From Ruoffia halotolerans (lineage in GTDB: Bacteria; Bacillota; Bacilli; Lactobacillales; Aerococcaceae): a stretch of 64,000 nt of DNA. The stretch covers positions 1 through 64,000 of the forward strand of contig NZ_JACAOA010000007.1 in assembly GCF_014049385.1 (NCBI RefSeq), written 5' to 3'. The position numbers and the translations under genes are program-made. Below, piece after piece: positions 1-8,328 of the stretch. Positions within the stretch are counted from its first letter, which is position 1; the number at the start of each line of letters is the position of its first letter. The notes beneath the pieces were generated by a model. That model did not search any database and had not been told where the DNA came from. It saw nothing but the letters and a program-made list of their open reading frames with translations.

Positions 1-34
1 GCAATTTATTCTCTATCTATAAATTATCAGACAG

Positions 35-78
35 AAAAACCCGTTCTAACCAAGATAAATCTCGGTTAGAACGGGTTT
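35..78 (-). terminator. Rho-independent terminator of fba
   Basis: A 14-bp perfect stem (38-51 with 64-77) encloses a 12-nt loop. Read on the minus strand it is followed by a run of U from the A-tract at 35-39. It lies 25 bp after the fba stop codon. Confidence 0.93.
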
Positions 79-101
79 AGTTTAGTATTGGGAATGAATT
101 A

Positions 102-959
102 TTAAGCTTTGTTTGAAGATCCAAACATATCCATTGTTTCTTTAGTTGTCGCAATAATTGCATCTTTACCAGGTGCGATTACTTTACGTGGATCATATAC
201 TTTATCATCCGTGTTTAATTTTTCACGAACAGCTTTTGTCCATTGTTGTTGTAATTCAGTGTTAACGTTAATTTTAGCGTGTCCAAAGCTAATTGCTTTT
301 TTAACTTGGTGTTCTGGAATTCCTGAACCACCGTGTAATACTAAAGGCATACCAGTTGCTTCAGAAATTTCTTCCATTTCTTTGAAGCCTAATTTTGGTT
401 CGCCATCGTAAGTTCCGTGAACTGAACCTAATGCTGCTGCTAAAGCATCAACGTTAGCTTCTTGTACTAAACGTACACATTCAGCTAAATCAGCATAAGC
501 AACTCCACCGATAACTCCGTCTTCTTCTCCACCAACAGTTCCAACTTCACCTTCAACTGAAGCACCGTGTTGATGAGCATATTCAACAACTTGTTTTGTC
601 ATCGCAATATTGTCATCGATTGGGTGATGAGATCCGTCAATCATTACTGATGAGAAACCAGCGTCAATTGCGTCTTTACATGTGTCAAATGAAGATCCGT
701 GGTCTAAGTGTAGAGCAACTGGTACTGTAATGTCCATTGTTTCCATTAAAGCGTTAACCATTGCTGCAACAACTTTAGTTCCACCCATATATTTAGCTGC
801 ACCTTCTGATACACCTAAGATAATTGGTGAGTTGTTTTCTTTTGCAGCTGTTAATACAGCTTGAGTCCACTCAAGGTTGTTAATGTTGAATTGTCCTACA
901 GCGTACCCTTCTTCTTTTGCTTTGTTTAACATATCTGTCATACTTACTAAACGAGTCAT
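102..959 (-). CDS. fba: Class II fructose-1,6-bisphosphate aldolase
   Basis: This 285-residue protein is a zinc-dependent class II aldolase. It splits fructose-1,6-bisphosphate into glyceraldehyde-3-phosphate and dihydroxyacetone phosphate in cytosolic glycolysis. The HLDHG motif at 84-88 holds the catalytic Asp86 and zinc ligand His87. Further zinc ligands are His181 (SVHG) and His209 (LHGGSG), and the GEVG segment near 138 and NVNTE near 231 are also typical. Length matches the Gram-positive FbaA type. A strong AGGGGG ribosome site precedes the ATG. The gene is monocistronic, with its own terminator and a plausible promoter upstream. Codon choice is strongly biased, as expected for a highly expressed gene. 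Confidence 0.97.
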   Translation of the reverse strand: MTRLVSMTDMLNKAKEEGYAVGQFNINNLEWTQAVLTAAKENNSPIILGVSEGAAKYMGGTKVVAAMVNALMETMDITVPVALHLDHGSSFDTCKDAIDAGFSSVMIDGSHHPIDDNIAMTKQVVEYAHQHGASVEGEVGTVGGEEDGVIGGVAYADLAECVRLVQEANVDALAAALGSVHGTYDGEPKLGFKEMEEISEATGMPLVLHGGSGIPEHQVKKAISFGHAKINVNTELQQQWTKAVREKLNTDDKVYDPRKVIAPGKDAIIATTKETMDMFGSSNKA

Positions 960-996
960 GCTTAAAATTCCCCCTATAATGTTATATTATGCGTTT

Positions 997-1025
997 ATTA
1001 TACTCCAAAAACAGCGCTATTGCTA
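997..1025 (-). promoter_or_regulatory. Putative fba promoter
   Basis: On the minus strand a perfect TATAAT -10 box (997-1002) lies 17 bp from a weak TAGCAA -35 box (1020-1025). The 5' leader would be about 30 nt. Confidence 0.55.
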
Positions 1026-1124
1026 GTAAATAAGCACATTGGCGCTATGGCGTGGTTTGTAGGCATTTTAATTGAACTTTTTTCACTTATTCATATAGGG
1101 GGTTAAATTTGGTTAGAGATTATT

Positions 1125-1154
1125 TTGTAATTTTTGATGATTTGAAAATATAAA
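1125..1154 (+). promoter_or_regulatory. Possible promoter for the structured RNA candidate
   Basis: TTGTAA (1125-1130) and TATAAA (1149-1154) are separated by 18 bp, about 50 bp before the closing stem of the RNA at 1204. The surrounding DNA is AT-rich, so a chance match is possible. Confidence 0.35.
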
Positions 1155-1203
1155 ATACTCACGGTTGGTTTTATTTTCACTAAATATTAAAAAACAGCGT
1201 TTA

Positions 1204-1391
1204 GCTTATGACAGAGTGTTAGTAGAGGTACAATAGTATCAGGACGACGGATCGCACATGATACCGTTGGAGCGAAGCGACTGACGGAATCAGTAGATCA
1301 GCGAGACGGAAGCTCAATCACAAGGTAACGCCGAAGTGATTAGCTGGAGCCGTTCCACTACGGTCACCGAAACTAACGCTCTGGAATAAGC
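1204..1391 (+). ncRNA. Unidentified structured RNA candidate, about 188 nt, multibranched
   Basis: This GC-rich island in AT-rich intergenic DNA has no convincing reading frame but folds compactly. The ends pair: 1204-1209 with 1386-1391 (6 bp), a tandem GA/GA internal loop, then 1212-1222 with 1373-1383 (11 bp, one G-U). Inside are hairpins 1236-1241/1259-1264, 1280-1284/1290-1294 (loop CGGAA), 1311-1321/1336-1345 (10 bp with one bulged base) and 1350-1353/1360-1363. The G-U pair and the GA/GA loop would be a C-A mismatch and TC/TC mismatches on the opposite strand, which favours plus-strand transcription. A 7-bp hairpin (1392-1398/1420-1426) follows. I do not recognise an RNA family; a non-autonomous mobile repeat is the alternative. 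Confidence 0.6.
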
Positions 1392-1431
1392 GGGGTTACC
1401 ATTATATTCTTTGCAATATTAACCCCCAAAA

Positions 1432-1465
1432 AACATAAAAAGAACCTAGCTTTTCAACTAGATTC
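1432..1465 (-). terminator. Terminator of the pyrF-pyrE-transporter operon
   Basis: An 8-bp stem (1442-1449/1458-1465; one position is G-U on the minus strand) is followed on the minus strand by a U-rich tract. It lies 13 bp after the transporter stop codon. Confidence 0.8.
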
Positions 1466-1478
1466 CTTTAATAAATTT

Positions 1479-2756
1479 TTATGCTTCAGCTAAGCGTTTG
1501 TTGTTTTTAACTGTTGTCGTACTTGTGTCGATATCCACTTTATTGTCCAATGTTTTATAATTATCAGCCTTCAATTGAGGTAATGTAATCATGAAACCGA
1601 AACTAATAATGTACAGCCCCGCTAAGAAAAGCATTACTAAAGGTACACCTGACATATCTAAGATGTAACCAATGATGACTGACGAGAATCCTCCAACAGC
1701 ACGTCCCACATTCAAGATTGTGTTATTCGCAATCGCACTGATTTTGTAAGAGTATAAGCGTGTAATAACCGCTCCGTAACCTGCGAACATTCCGTTCACA
1801 AAGAATCCAACGATAGCTCCACCGATTAAGATAGATGTTGCGCTATTAGCAAAAGTGAATAAATATACTGCCACGGCAGAACTTATTAAGAAGATTCCGT
1901 AAGCTAAGCGCGGGCCAATTCGGTCTAAGATTTGCCCGAAGACAAACATTCCGATACACATACCGATGATTGTTGCGATCATCCAAGTTGAAGAACCACT
2001 GACACTGACGCCAATATTTTGTTGCATCATTGTTGGTAACCAGTTCATCATACCGAAGTAACCTGCGATTTGAACAGTTGTCATAACCATTAAAACGATT
2101 GTTTGATACGATGTTTTTCGGTCTTTGAATAAATCTTTAATGCTACCTTGTGCTGATTCATCATCTTCATCTGAATAACTTTCAATATGTAATTCTTCTT
2201 CCTTAACTGTACGACTCACCCAAACCACGATTAAAATTGGAAGTAAGCCGAACAGGAATAGTCCGCGCCACCCGAACATTGGAGCAATCAATCCTGCAAG
2301 TAGGGCTGAAGAAATGGAACCGATTTGGCCAACTATTCCGTTTAATGAACTGATGCGTCCCATTTTTTCATTTGGCACGAGTCCGGCCATGATTGAGATC
2401 GCCACACCATATTCACCACCGACACCAATCCCGGCAATAAAACGCATTGCGTATAAGTAATAGATATTATTTGTAAAGAAGATTAACCCTGTGGCAATTG
2501 AAAAGATTAAAATTGTCCATTTAAAAACTTTTAGTTTGCTGTAACGGTCTGCTAAGATTCCAAATAAAATTCCTCCGAACAACATACCGAAGTTTGTAAT
2601 AGTCGCAATCCAGCCTGCTTGTGCTCCTGAGATACCTAATTGAGAAATGATTGTAGACATCGAAAAGGCTAGGAACATGACGTTTAAATCATCGGTTCCT
2701 GACGCGACGATGGCTGATATTAAAGCGTTACGTTGTGATTTGTTTAAGTTTTTCAT
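1479..2756 (-). CDS. MFS transporter in the pyrimidine operon, candidate orotate/pyrimidine importer
   Basis: This 425-residue major facilitator has about 12 hydrophobic segments. It carries the loop 2-3 signature GILADRYSK near residue 62 and a GIGVGGEYG segment near 112 typical of sugar-phosphate, sialate or aromatic-acid type MFS carriers. A good AAAGGAG site precedes the ATG. It is the last gene of the pyrF-pyrE operon, 78 bp after pyrE, ahead of a terminator, so it should share the PyrR-type leader. Because pyrE consumes orotate and no other pathway gene lies nearby, an orotate or related pyrimidine carrier is inferred from context only. Sequence alone does not fix the substrate. Confidence 0.85.
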   Translation of the reverse strand: MKNLNKSQRNALISAIVASGTDDLNVMFLAFSMSTIISQLGISGAQAGWIATITNFGMLFGGILFGILADRYSKLKVFKWTILIFSIATGLIFFTNNIYYLYAMRFIAGIGVGGEYGVAISIMAGLVPNEKMGRISSLNGIVGQIGSISSALLAGLIAPMFGWRGLFLFGLLPILIVVWVSRTVKEEELHIESYSDEDDESAQGSIKDLFKDRKTSYQTIVLMVMTTVQIAGYFGMMNWLPTMMQQNIGVSVSGSSTWMIATIIGMCIGMFVFGQILDRIGPRLAYGIFLISSAVAVYLFTFANSATSILIGGAIVGFFVNGMFAGYGAVITRLYSYKISAIANNTILNVGRAVGGFSSVIIGYILDMSGVPLVMLFLAGLYIISFGFMITLPQLKADNYKTLDNKVDIDTSTTTVKNNKRLAEA

Positions 2757-2776
2757 TTTGTATAATCTCCTTTAAT

Positions 2777-2793
2777 GAATGCTCTCGGCATTC
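2777..2793 (-). other. Small hairpin just ahead of the transporter ribosome site
   Basis: GAATGC (2777-2782) pairs with GCATTC (2788-2793) around a 5-nt loop, directly upstream of the ribosome site of the MFS gene. It could be an mRNA processing or stability element; the role is unknown. Confidence 0.35.
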
Positions 2794-2834
2794 TTTATTA
2801 AAATTGTTATAGATGACTATAGGGACAGAGTTTT

Positions 2835-3488
2835 CTATGCTTCAAACTGTTTTGACCATTTTGCAGGATCTTGATACCACTCGACTAATGTGTCATAGTA
2901 GGCTTTTAATTTCGGATCGCTGACAGCATATTCTACTAGTTCGCGGTAGTTTGTTAATGTTTCAAGTGAGTATTCAACTTCACTAAACGCTTGTTGTCCG
3001 CTTTCTAACATGTAGTTAAAGATTGCGGCGCAACCGATAACTTCACCTCCAGCCTGTTCTACTTTTGAAGCGGCATCCAATACACTTCCACCTGTACTAA
3101 TTAAATCTTCGACCATGACAACTTTGCTGCCTGGTTTAAGGTAGCCTTCGATGGCATTTTCCTTTCCATGGTCTTTCGCACTTGATCTGACATAAATCAT
3201 TGGTAGGTTTAAGATATTAGCAACAAAGGCCGCATGCGGAATACCGGCAGTGGCAGTTCCGGCGATGACTTCAACGCCTTTAAATTGAGTTTTAATTAAA
3301 TCTGCTAAAGCTTGTTCGATAAAGTCACGTGTTTCTGGGAAACTCATGATTAAACGATTGTCACAATAAATTGGGGCTTTGAGTCCACTTGCCCAAGTAT
3401 AAGGTTGGTCTGGTTTTAAGTTTACGGCTTCAATCGCGAGTAATTTTTCTGCTACGTGTTCTGATACTGACATATTCAAATGATTCAT
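2835..3488 (-). CDS. pyrE: Orotate phosphoribosyltransferase
   Basis: This 217-residue enzyme transfers ribose-5-phosphate from PRPP to orotate, giving OMP. The PRPP-binding loop VVMVEDLISTGGS lies at about 123-135, and the N-terminal substrate region WASGLKAPIYCDNR at 32-45 is typical. It starts 10 bp after the pyrF stop codon, so translation is probably coupled. The start is ambiguous: GAAAGGG sits only 1-2 nt from the first ATG but about 16 nt from an in-frame ATG at codon 6. It forms the OMP-to-UMP pair with PyrF. Confidence 0.96.
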   Translation of the reverse strand: MNHLNMSVSEHVAEKLLAIEAVNLKPDQPYTWASGLKAPIYCDNRLIMSFPETRDFIEQALADLIKTQFKGVEVIAGTATAGIPHAAFVANILNLPMIYVRSSAKDHGKENAIEGYLKPGSKVVMVEDLISTGGSVLDAASKVEQAGGEVIGCAAIFNYMLESGQQAFSEVEYSLETLTNYRELVEYAVSDPKLKAYYDTLVEWYQDPAKWSKQFEA

Positions 3489-3498
3489 TCCCTTTCAA

Positions 3499-4215
3499 TT
3501 ATTTTAATTCGGCTTGCCATTCTTTTAAGATATATTGATAGGCTTCTACCGGGTCAAGCGCTTGCGTGATCGGTCTTCCCACAACGATATAGTCACTGCC
3601 GTTTTTGGCTGCATCTCTAGGTGTCATAATCCGTGTTTGGTCGTCGTTTGATTTTGAAGTCAGACGAATGCCAGGCGTGATAGTTAGAAATTTGTTTGAT
3701 GTTGCCTCTTTAATTAACGATGCTTCTAAGGGCGAACAAACAACGCCATCTAAGCCAGCCTTTTGAGTGAGTGTCGCATAATTTTGGACACTGTCTTGAA
3801 TGGCTCCTAAGATTTGTTGTTCTTCATTCATCTGAGTTTGAGAGGTTGATGTAAGTTGTGTCACAGCGATTAGTAAGGGTTTGTGGTTATTCAAAGCCCC
3901 TTCCTCCAGGCCTTCTTTGGCTGCTTGCATCATCTTTACTCCGCCACTGGCATGCACATTTACCATATCAACACCACTTTGAGCGAGTACTTTCATGGCA
4001 CTTTTGACGGTGTTTGGAATATCATGTAATTTTAAATCTAGGAACACGCTGTGTCCTTCCTCTTTTAAGTATTGCACAAAATCCATCCCAGTTTTGTAAA
4101 ATAGTTCCATACCGACTTTTAAGTTTAAAGATTCGTTTTTAAATAGATTTAGAAAAGCAATGGCTGCCTCTTTAGTGGCGAAATCTAGTGCAATGATTGG
4201 TTTTTGTTTATTCAT
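3499..4215 (-). CDS. pyrF: Orotidine 5'-phosphate decarboxylase
   Basis: This enzyme decarboxylates OMP to UMP, the last step of UMP synthesis. The IALDFA strand and the catalytic cluster [10 protein letters not shown], with its Asp-Lys-x-x-Asp charge network, are present, as is the phosphate-binding VVGRPI segment near the C-terminus. An ATG five codons upstream (4228-4230) is in frame, but the AAAGGTGAG ribosome site lies inside that extension, so the start at 4215 (238 residues) is chosen. It is the first gene after the PyrR-type leader and is followed closely by pyrE. Confidence 0.96.
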   Translation of the reverse strand: MNKQKPIIALDFATKEAAIAFLNLFKNESLNLKVGMELFYKTGMDFVQYLKEEGHSVFLDLKLHDIPNTVKSAMKVLAQSGVDMVNVHASGGVKMMQAAKEGLEEGALNNHKPLLIAVTQLTSTSQTQMNEEQQILGAIQDSVQNYATLTQKAGLDGVVCSPLEASLIKEATSNKFLTITPGIRLTSKSNDDQTRIMTPRDAAKNGSDYIVVGRPITQALDPVEAYQYILKEWQAELK

Positions 4216-4230
4216 TATCTCACCTTTCAT

Positions 4231-4434
4231 TCATTATTTTAATCGAGAGTACAAAAAAACGACCGATAACAGATCATGTTACCGGTCGTTTACGACGTGA
4301 AAGAGTGCATAACGATAGTGTTCCCTTGCATTGTACAAAATGGGTTCACTATTAATCTCTATAAAATGCATATAAAGAAATCAGTTAGCAACACTTTCGC
4401 GTCTCACGGAACACGATTAAAGCTTTACTACTTT
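4231..4434 (-). promoter_or_regulatory. PyrR-type attenuator leader of pyrF-pyrE-transporter
   Basis: The roughly 200-nt leader holds, at 4388-4414 on the minus strand, a TTCCGTGAGACGCGAAAG segment. This resembles the conserved PyrR-binding loop (UCC..GAGAC..AAG). GTGTTCC and GGAACAC (complementary, at 4408-4414 and 4318-4324) can pair over the leader. An intrinsic terminator lies at its end. Known for the family: UMP-bound PyrR stabilises the anti-antiterminator and so causes termination. I did not resolve every alternative stem. Confidence 0.7.
4253..4290 (-). terminator. Terminator ending the pyr leader (also ends pyrG transcripts)
   Basis: A 13-bp stem (4258-4270/4278-4290, one mismatch) is followed on the minus strand by seven U. 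It is the regulated terminator of the PyrR leader. It also lies downstream of pyrG, which has no terminator of its own before it. Confidence 0.9.
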
Positions 4435-4440
4435 TATGGA

Positions 4441-4469
4441 ATTATAGTGATTATTTACACCAATGTCAA
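4441..4469 (-). promoter_or_regulatory. Promoter of the pyrF operon
   Basis: A consensus TTGACA (4464-4469) and TATAAT (4441-4446) are 17 bp apart on the minus strand, starting just 4 bp beyond the pyrG stop codon. The transcript start is expected near 4434. Confidence 0.88.
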
Positions 4470-4472
4470 TTG

Positions 4473-6086
4473 TTATTTGCGATTGTTTTGATGTTCTAAA
4501 CTTGCTTCAATAAAGCCTTTAAAAATTGGTTGTGGACGGTTTGGACGTGAAGTGAATTCTGGGTGGAATTGAGGTGCCACAAAGAATGGGTGGTCTTTCA
4601 ATTCAATAATCTCAACTAACTTCCCGTCGGGACTCACACCTGAGAATGACATACCGTGTTCGCTTAAAGCTTCACGGTACTCATTATTAAATTCGTAACG
4701 GTGACGGTGACGTTCTTCAATCATTTCGCTTCCGTCGTATAAGTCACGAACTAATGAGCCTTCTGATAATTTTGCAGGGTAAAGACCTAGACGTAATGTT
4801 CCACCTAAAGTCATATCTTCTGTTTGATCTGCTAATAAGGCAATGATTTTGTGTGGTGATTCTGGGTCTAATTCTGAAGAATGTGCCCCTTTTAAGCCAA
4901 CAACATTACGCGCAAACTCAACTGTCGCTAATTGCATACCTAAACAAATACCAAAGAATGGTACTTTTTCTTCACGAGCGTAACGAATGGCTTCAATCTT
5001 ACCTTCAACACCACGTTCACCAAAGCCACCTGGCACTAAAATACCATCAACATCTCTCAAGTATGAATCTACGTTGTCTGCGTTAATATCTTCAGCATTA
5101 ATCCAAGATAATTCGATATCACTATTGTGGTAGAATCCAGCATGTTTTAATGCTTCTACTACAGATAGGTATGCGTCAGGTAATTCAACGTATTTACCTA
5201 CTAGACCGATTTTTACTTTGTTCTCTAGATGTAGAACGCGTTGTTCTAATTCTCTCCAACCAGTCATATCTGCTTCAGGTAAATCAAGACCAAAGTAATC
5301 TAAGACTAATTGGTCCATTTTTTGCTCTTGTAAGCTTAATGGGATTGTATAAAGAGTTTCAACGTCACGTGATTCAATCACCGCGTCCGTTGTTACATCA
5401 CAGAATAGAGCTAATTTATCTTTAATACTTTGTGGTAATGCCTCTTCAGTTCTCACTACTAAAATGTTTGGCTGAATACCTAATGATCGTAATTCTTTCA
5501 CACTATGTTGTGTTGGTTTTGTTTTTAATTCTCCTGCTGCTTTTAAGTAAGGAATTAAAGTTGTATGAATGTAAAGAACATTTTCGTGTCCGATTTCTGT
5601 ACGCATTTGACGTAGTGCTTCAATGAACGGTAGTCCTTCAATATCTCCAATTGTTCCACCGACTTCAGTGATAACAACGTCAGCGTCAGTTGTTTCTGCT
5701 GCACGCATAATTTTGTCTTTAATTTCGTTTGTCACGTGTGGTATAACTTGGACGGTTGCGCCATTATATTCACCTTGACGTTCTTTACGTAGAACTTCAT
5801 CGTAGACTTTACCGGCTGTGACACTTGAGTATTCATTAACATTAATGTCGATAAATCGTTCATAATGGCCTAAATCTAAGTCAGTTTCTACTCCATCATT
5901 TGTTACAAAAACCTCTCCATGTTGATATGGACTCATTGTACCTGGGTCAATGTTTAAGTATGGATCGAATTTTTGAATATTAACTTTCAATCCTCTGTTC
6001 TTAAGTAAACGTCCTAAAGACGCAGCGACGATACCTTTACCAATTGATGACACAACGCCACCTGTAACAAATATATATTTTGCCAT
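4473..6086 (-). CDS. pyrG: CTP synthase
   Basis: This 537-residue, two-domain enzyme converts UTP to CTP using ATP and glutamine. The N-terminal synthetase domain opens with [10 protein letters not shown], the P-loop-like motif. The C-terminal class I glutamine amidotransferase domain has the oxyanion segment PGGFGERG, the nucleophile Cys in FGICLGMQ, and the His-Glu pair in QFHPEF. Length is normal for the family. The rpoE-pyrG order is common in low-GC Gram-positives. Its leader carries a G-start attenuator rather than a PyrR site. Confidence 0.98.
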   Translation of the reverse strand: MAKYIFVTGGVVSSIGKGIVAASLGRLLKNRGLKVNIQKFDPYLNIDPGTMSPYQHGEVFVTNDGVETDLDLGHYERFIDINVNEYSSVTAGKVYDEVLRKERQGEYNGATVQVIPHVTNEIKDKIMRAAETTDADVVITEVGGTIGDIEGLPFIEALRQMRTEIGHENVLYIHTTLIPYLKAAGELKTKPTQHSVKELRSLGIQPNILVVRTEEALPQSIKDKLALFCDVTTDAVIESRDVETLYTIPLSLQEQKMDQLVLDYFGLDLPEADMTGWRELEQRVLHLENKVKIGLVGKYVELPDAYLSVVEALKHAGFYHNSDIELSWINAEDINADNVDSYLRDVDGILVPGGFGERGVEGKIEAIRYAREEKVPFFGICLGMQLATVEFARNVVGLKGAHSSELDPESPHKIIALLADQTEDMTLGGTLRLGLYPAKLSEGSLVRDLYDGSEMIEERHRHRYEFNNEYREALSEHGMSFSGVSPDGKLVEIIELKDHPFFVAPQFHPEFTSRPNRPQPIFKGFIEASLEHQNNRK

Positions 6087-6128
6087 TATTGTAAGCTCCT
6101 TTTTATATATTTTCGGGATATAAATAGA

Positions 6129-6160
6129 AAAGCCCCCTATTCCGATGGAATAGGGGTGCT
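6129..6160 (-). terminator. pyrG leader attenuator
   Basis: A 10-bp perfect stem (6134-6143/6147-6156) with a GC-rich base is followed by U-rich sequence on the minus strand, between the pyrG promoter and the pyrG start. Its 5' strand reads CCCCUAUUCC, so a 5' poly-G extension of the transcript could pair with it and prevent termination. Confidence 0.88.
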
Positions 6161-6195
6161 AATTAAGTAGATTGACCTTCCTCTTGAAAGGTGCC

Positions 6196-6232
6196 CAATT
6201 TAGATAATACGATAACTTTGTCGTTTCGTCAA
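6196..6232 (-). promoter_or_regulatory. pyrG promoter with GGGC transcript start
   Basis: TTGACG (6227-6232) and TATTAT (6204-6209) are 17 bp apart. The expected start, 7 nt downstream of the -10 box, is GGGC (6196-6193). This is the start needed for the CTP-sensing reiterative transcription known for B. subtilis pyrG. Confidence 0.85.
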
Positions 6233-6241
6233 TAAAAAATT

Positions 6242-6916
6242 TTAGTCTTCGTCTTCTTCCTCGAAAACTTCGTCTTCTTCATCTTCAAAATCATCATCAT
6301 CGATATCTTCATCATCGATATCTTCATCAAAGTCCTCGTCGTCTTCATCAAGTTCTAGATCATCGTCACCTAGTTCAGATAAATCACGTGCATAGACACC
6401 AAGTTCTTGGTTGTCGTCTTCGTCATCTTCTTCGTCTTTAGCGATTGGAACAACTTCTTCGACTTCATCTTCTTCATCGTCAAAGTCTTCTTCATCATCA
6501 TAGATATCATCTAGATCTTCTGGATCATCATCGTTGTAGTCAATCATGTCGTCATTTTCGTCAAACGCATTTAGTTTGCGTTTTTTCTTGCGTCTGCGAC
6601 GACGTGGTAAATCTTCATCATCAATTGAACTTACAATTTCTTCATCGATTGAATCGATGGGATACCAAGCGCGTAGTCCCCAACGGTTATCTCCTAATGA
6701 AATGAAGCGTCCATCAATATTGATGTCTGTATAAAAGCGTGTCATTTTCGCTTCCATCTCTTGTTCGCTTACATTTAAATAATCTTGAATCGCAACCATT
6801 AATGCAGTGAAATCATAGACATCACCTGTCTCTTCAAGGATTGCATGTGCAACTTCAATCGAAGAAAGTTCTTCAATATTTTCATTCTCAAATTGTTTTA
6901 AAATCAAAGCTTCCAC
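6242..6916 (-). CDS. rpoE: RNA polymerase delta subunit
   Basis: This 224-residue protein has an N-terminal folded domain of about 90 residues (HARE-HTH type, ending near DNRWGLRAWYP) that binds RNA polymerase. A basic tract, RRRRRKKKRK, follows near residues 105-115, and then a long disordered Asp/Glu tail. Delta is known to aid RNA polymerase recycling and transcript release in Gram-positives. The basic tract matches the lysine-rich tract of B. subtilis delta but is richer in Arg. It lies 31 bp after the DUF1934 gene and just upstream of the pyrG promoter. Confidence 0.95.
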   Translation of the reverse strand: MEALILKQFENENIEELSSIEVAHAILEETGDVYDFTALMVAIQDYLNVSEQEMEAKMTRFYTDINIDGRFISLGDNRWGLRAWYPIDSIDEEIVSSIDDEDLPRRRRRKKKRKLNAFDENDDMIDYNDDDPEDLDDIYDDEEDFDDEEDEVEEVVPIAKDEEDDEDDNQELGVYARDLSELGDDDLELDEDDEDFDEDIDDEDIDDDDFEDEEDEVFEEEDED

Positions 6917-6947
6917 TTCCTTCCTCGTATTCTAATATATTACCGAT

Positions 6948-7367
6948 TTAATTACGATAATGCAATTGAAATTCATAGTCTCCGAGCGGTTCTTCGTTAA
7001 TTAATACTTGGTATTGAATCATTAACTTCACACCTGTTTCTGTTTCAGAAAATTGAACTTTTTCGGTCTCAACTGCTAATTCCCATAGTCCTTGCGGTGT
7101 CATATAGAATGTATATGTTTGTTTAGATGGATTAAACGTTAATGTATATTGCGGTTGTTTAATCTCTGCTATCAGATGCCCTGCGTCACGTTGAGTATAC
7201 CACTTTACTTCAATTGGAATATCTTCGCGGTCGACGTAGGAGATTTTTGAAAAAGTCTTTAAATCAACTAACTCTCCTTTAGTCTCTAACAACCATTCAT
7301 CTTTATGAGCTTGCTTATGATAGCGAATCTTTTGATCAACTTCAAGATAAATATTTTTTCTCTGCAC
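6948..7367 (-). CDS. DUF1934 (YwiB-like) beta-barrel protein
   Basis: The product resembles the DUF1934/YwiB family of small cytosolic lipocalin-like barrels of unknown function. It is rich in alternating beta strands, e.g. YTLTFNPSKQTYTFYMTPQG. The open frame extends upstream to 7430, but that part overlaps TATAAT-like promoter sequence. A GTG at 7365-7367 gives a protein of 139 residues that begins in the usual place for the family, so I prefer it. It is co-directional with rpoE, 31 bp apart, a pairing that suggests one transcript. The start assignment is moderate. Confidence 0.75.
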   Translation of the reverse strand: MQRKNIYLEVDQKIRYHKQAHKDEWLLETKGELVDLKTFSKISYVDREDIPIEVKWYTQRDAGHLIAEIKQPQYTLTFNPSKQTYTFYMTPQGLWELAVETEKVQFSETETGVKLMIQYQVLINEEPLGDYEFQLHYRN

Positions 7368-7466
7368 ATTTTCACCACACAATCTATAGTTATTTACTAT
7401 TATAATCGATTTTTTGTTATAATTATACATAACTATAAAATAATTACAAAATGAAGGAAGGTTTCT

Positions 7467-8321
7467 ATGCTTTCAAATCAAGAATATATATCATCCCAAC
7501 AATGGCTTGTATTTTCAGAACAAGACAATCCATCAAAAATGGATCCAAACAGTGCACTCAGTTACCAAGACAGCTTCATCCGCTGGGTTCCAACTCTAAA
7601 CGATGACGCTCGTAAACCTTATGGTGTCGTACACTTCTATCCATTTGACTATCCAACTATCCTACTTGGGGCAAAAGATACTCGTCTGCCAGAACTGGGC
7701 AATGCGAATAATTATCTCGTTGACCTTGGATACACACTAGTTCAACGTCCTCATGGTGGCTTAGCTGTTGTTAATGACCCGGGTGTCATAAACTTTGGAC
7801 TGGTGAGTGATAATCGTCATTTTGACTTATCGATTGATCATGCTTACGAGCAAATGGTTGCTTTAGTGGCGCAGTCCTTAGAGCCATTCGGCGTCAAAGT
7901 AGAAAGCTATGAAATTCCAGATTCTTATTGTCCTGGAAAATACGACTTAGTTGTCAACGGGAAAAAAATTGGTGGCATTGCGCAACGTCGCTTCAAATCT
8001 GGTGTCACAACGGCTGCTTACTTAAGTGTCAATGGTGACCAACAGGCACGCGCTGAATTACTCCAGGCTTATTACCGTACAGGTGAAGCGGGTAGTGACT
8101 ATCCTTTAATCAATCCTAACTCAATGACAACGATTGAAGCAGTCATCGGTGAACCAATTCAAGTCGCTGGATATCAAAAATTATTAATTTCAACGATGGA
8201 GAAATACGGTTCACTCTCTCAAGGCGACTATGAAGACCCTGAATTAAAAGCTTTATACGAAAAAGCATTCGACAAGACAGCCGCTCGGTCATACAAAATC
8301 CAACCGAATCAATTACCTTAA
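7467..8321 (+). CDS. lipL: LipL-like octanoyl/lipoyl transferase (lipoate ligase family)
   Basis: This 284-residue protein is of the biotin/lipoate ligase fold. RPHGGLAVV at 94-102 is the ligand-binding RxxGG loop. SYCPGKYDL places Cys155 where LipL/LipM-type amidotransferases have their acyl-enzyme cysteine, and KKIGGIAQRR supplies the conserved lysine (about 167). LipL moves octanoyl groups from GcvH to E2 subunits in the cytosol. The cysteine argues for a transferase rather than an ATP-dependent ligase, but specificity cannot be fixed from sequence. GAAGGAAGG precedes the ATG. It is divergent from DUF1934 and 7 bp ahead of the HD gene. Confidence 0.85.
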   Translation: MLSNQEYISSQQWLVFSEQDNPSKMDPNSALSYQDSFIRWVPTLNDDARKPYGVVHFYPFDYPTILLGAKDTRLPELGNANNYLVDLGYTLVQRPHGGLAVVNDPGVINFGLVSDNRHFDLSIDHAYEQMVALVAQSLEPFGVKVESYEIPDSYCPGKYDLVVNGKKIGGIAQRRFKSGVTTAAYLSVNGDQQARAELLQAYYRTGEAGSDYPLINPNSMTTIEAVIGEPIQVAGYQKLLISTMEKYGSLSQGDYEDPELKALYEKAFDKTAARSYKIQPNQLP

Positions 8322-8328
8322 GGAGTTA

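Noticed and set aside
1204-1391. Minus-strand reading of the structured RNA, with TTTTTT at 1191-1196 as a terminator
   Set aside because: On that strand the closing stem gains a C-A mismatch and loses the GA/GA loop, and 9 unpaired bases separate the stem from the T-run.
4276-4491. 71-codon plus-strand frame opposite the pyr leader
   Set aside because: It lies antisense to the PyrR-type leader, including the terminator and promoter, and has no ribosome site.
6445-6734. Plus-strand frames opposite rpoE
   Set aside because: They are shadows of the repetitive Asp/Glu codons in the delta-subunit tail.
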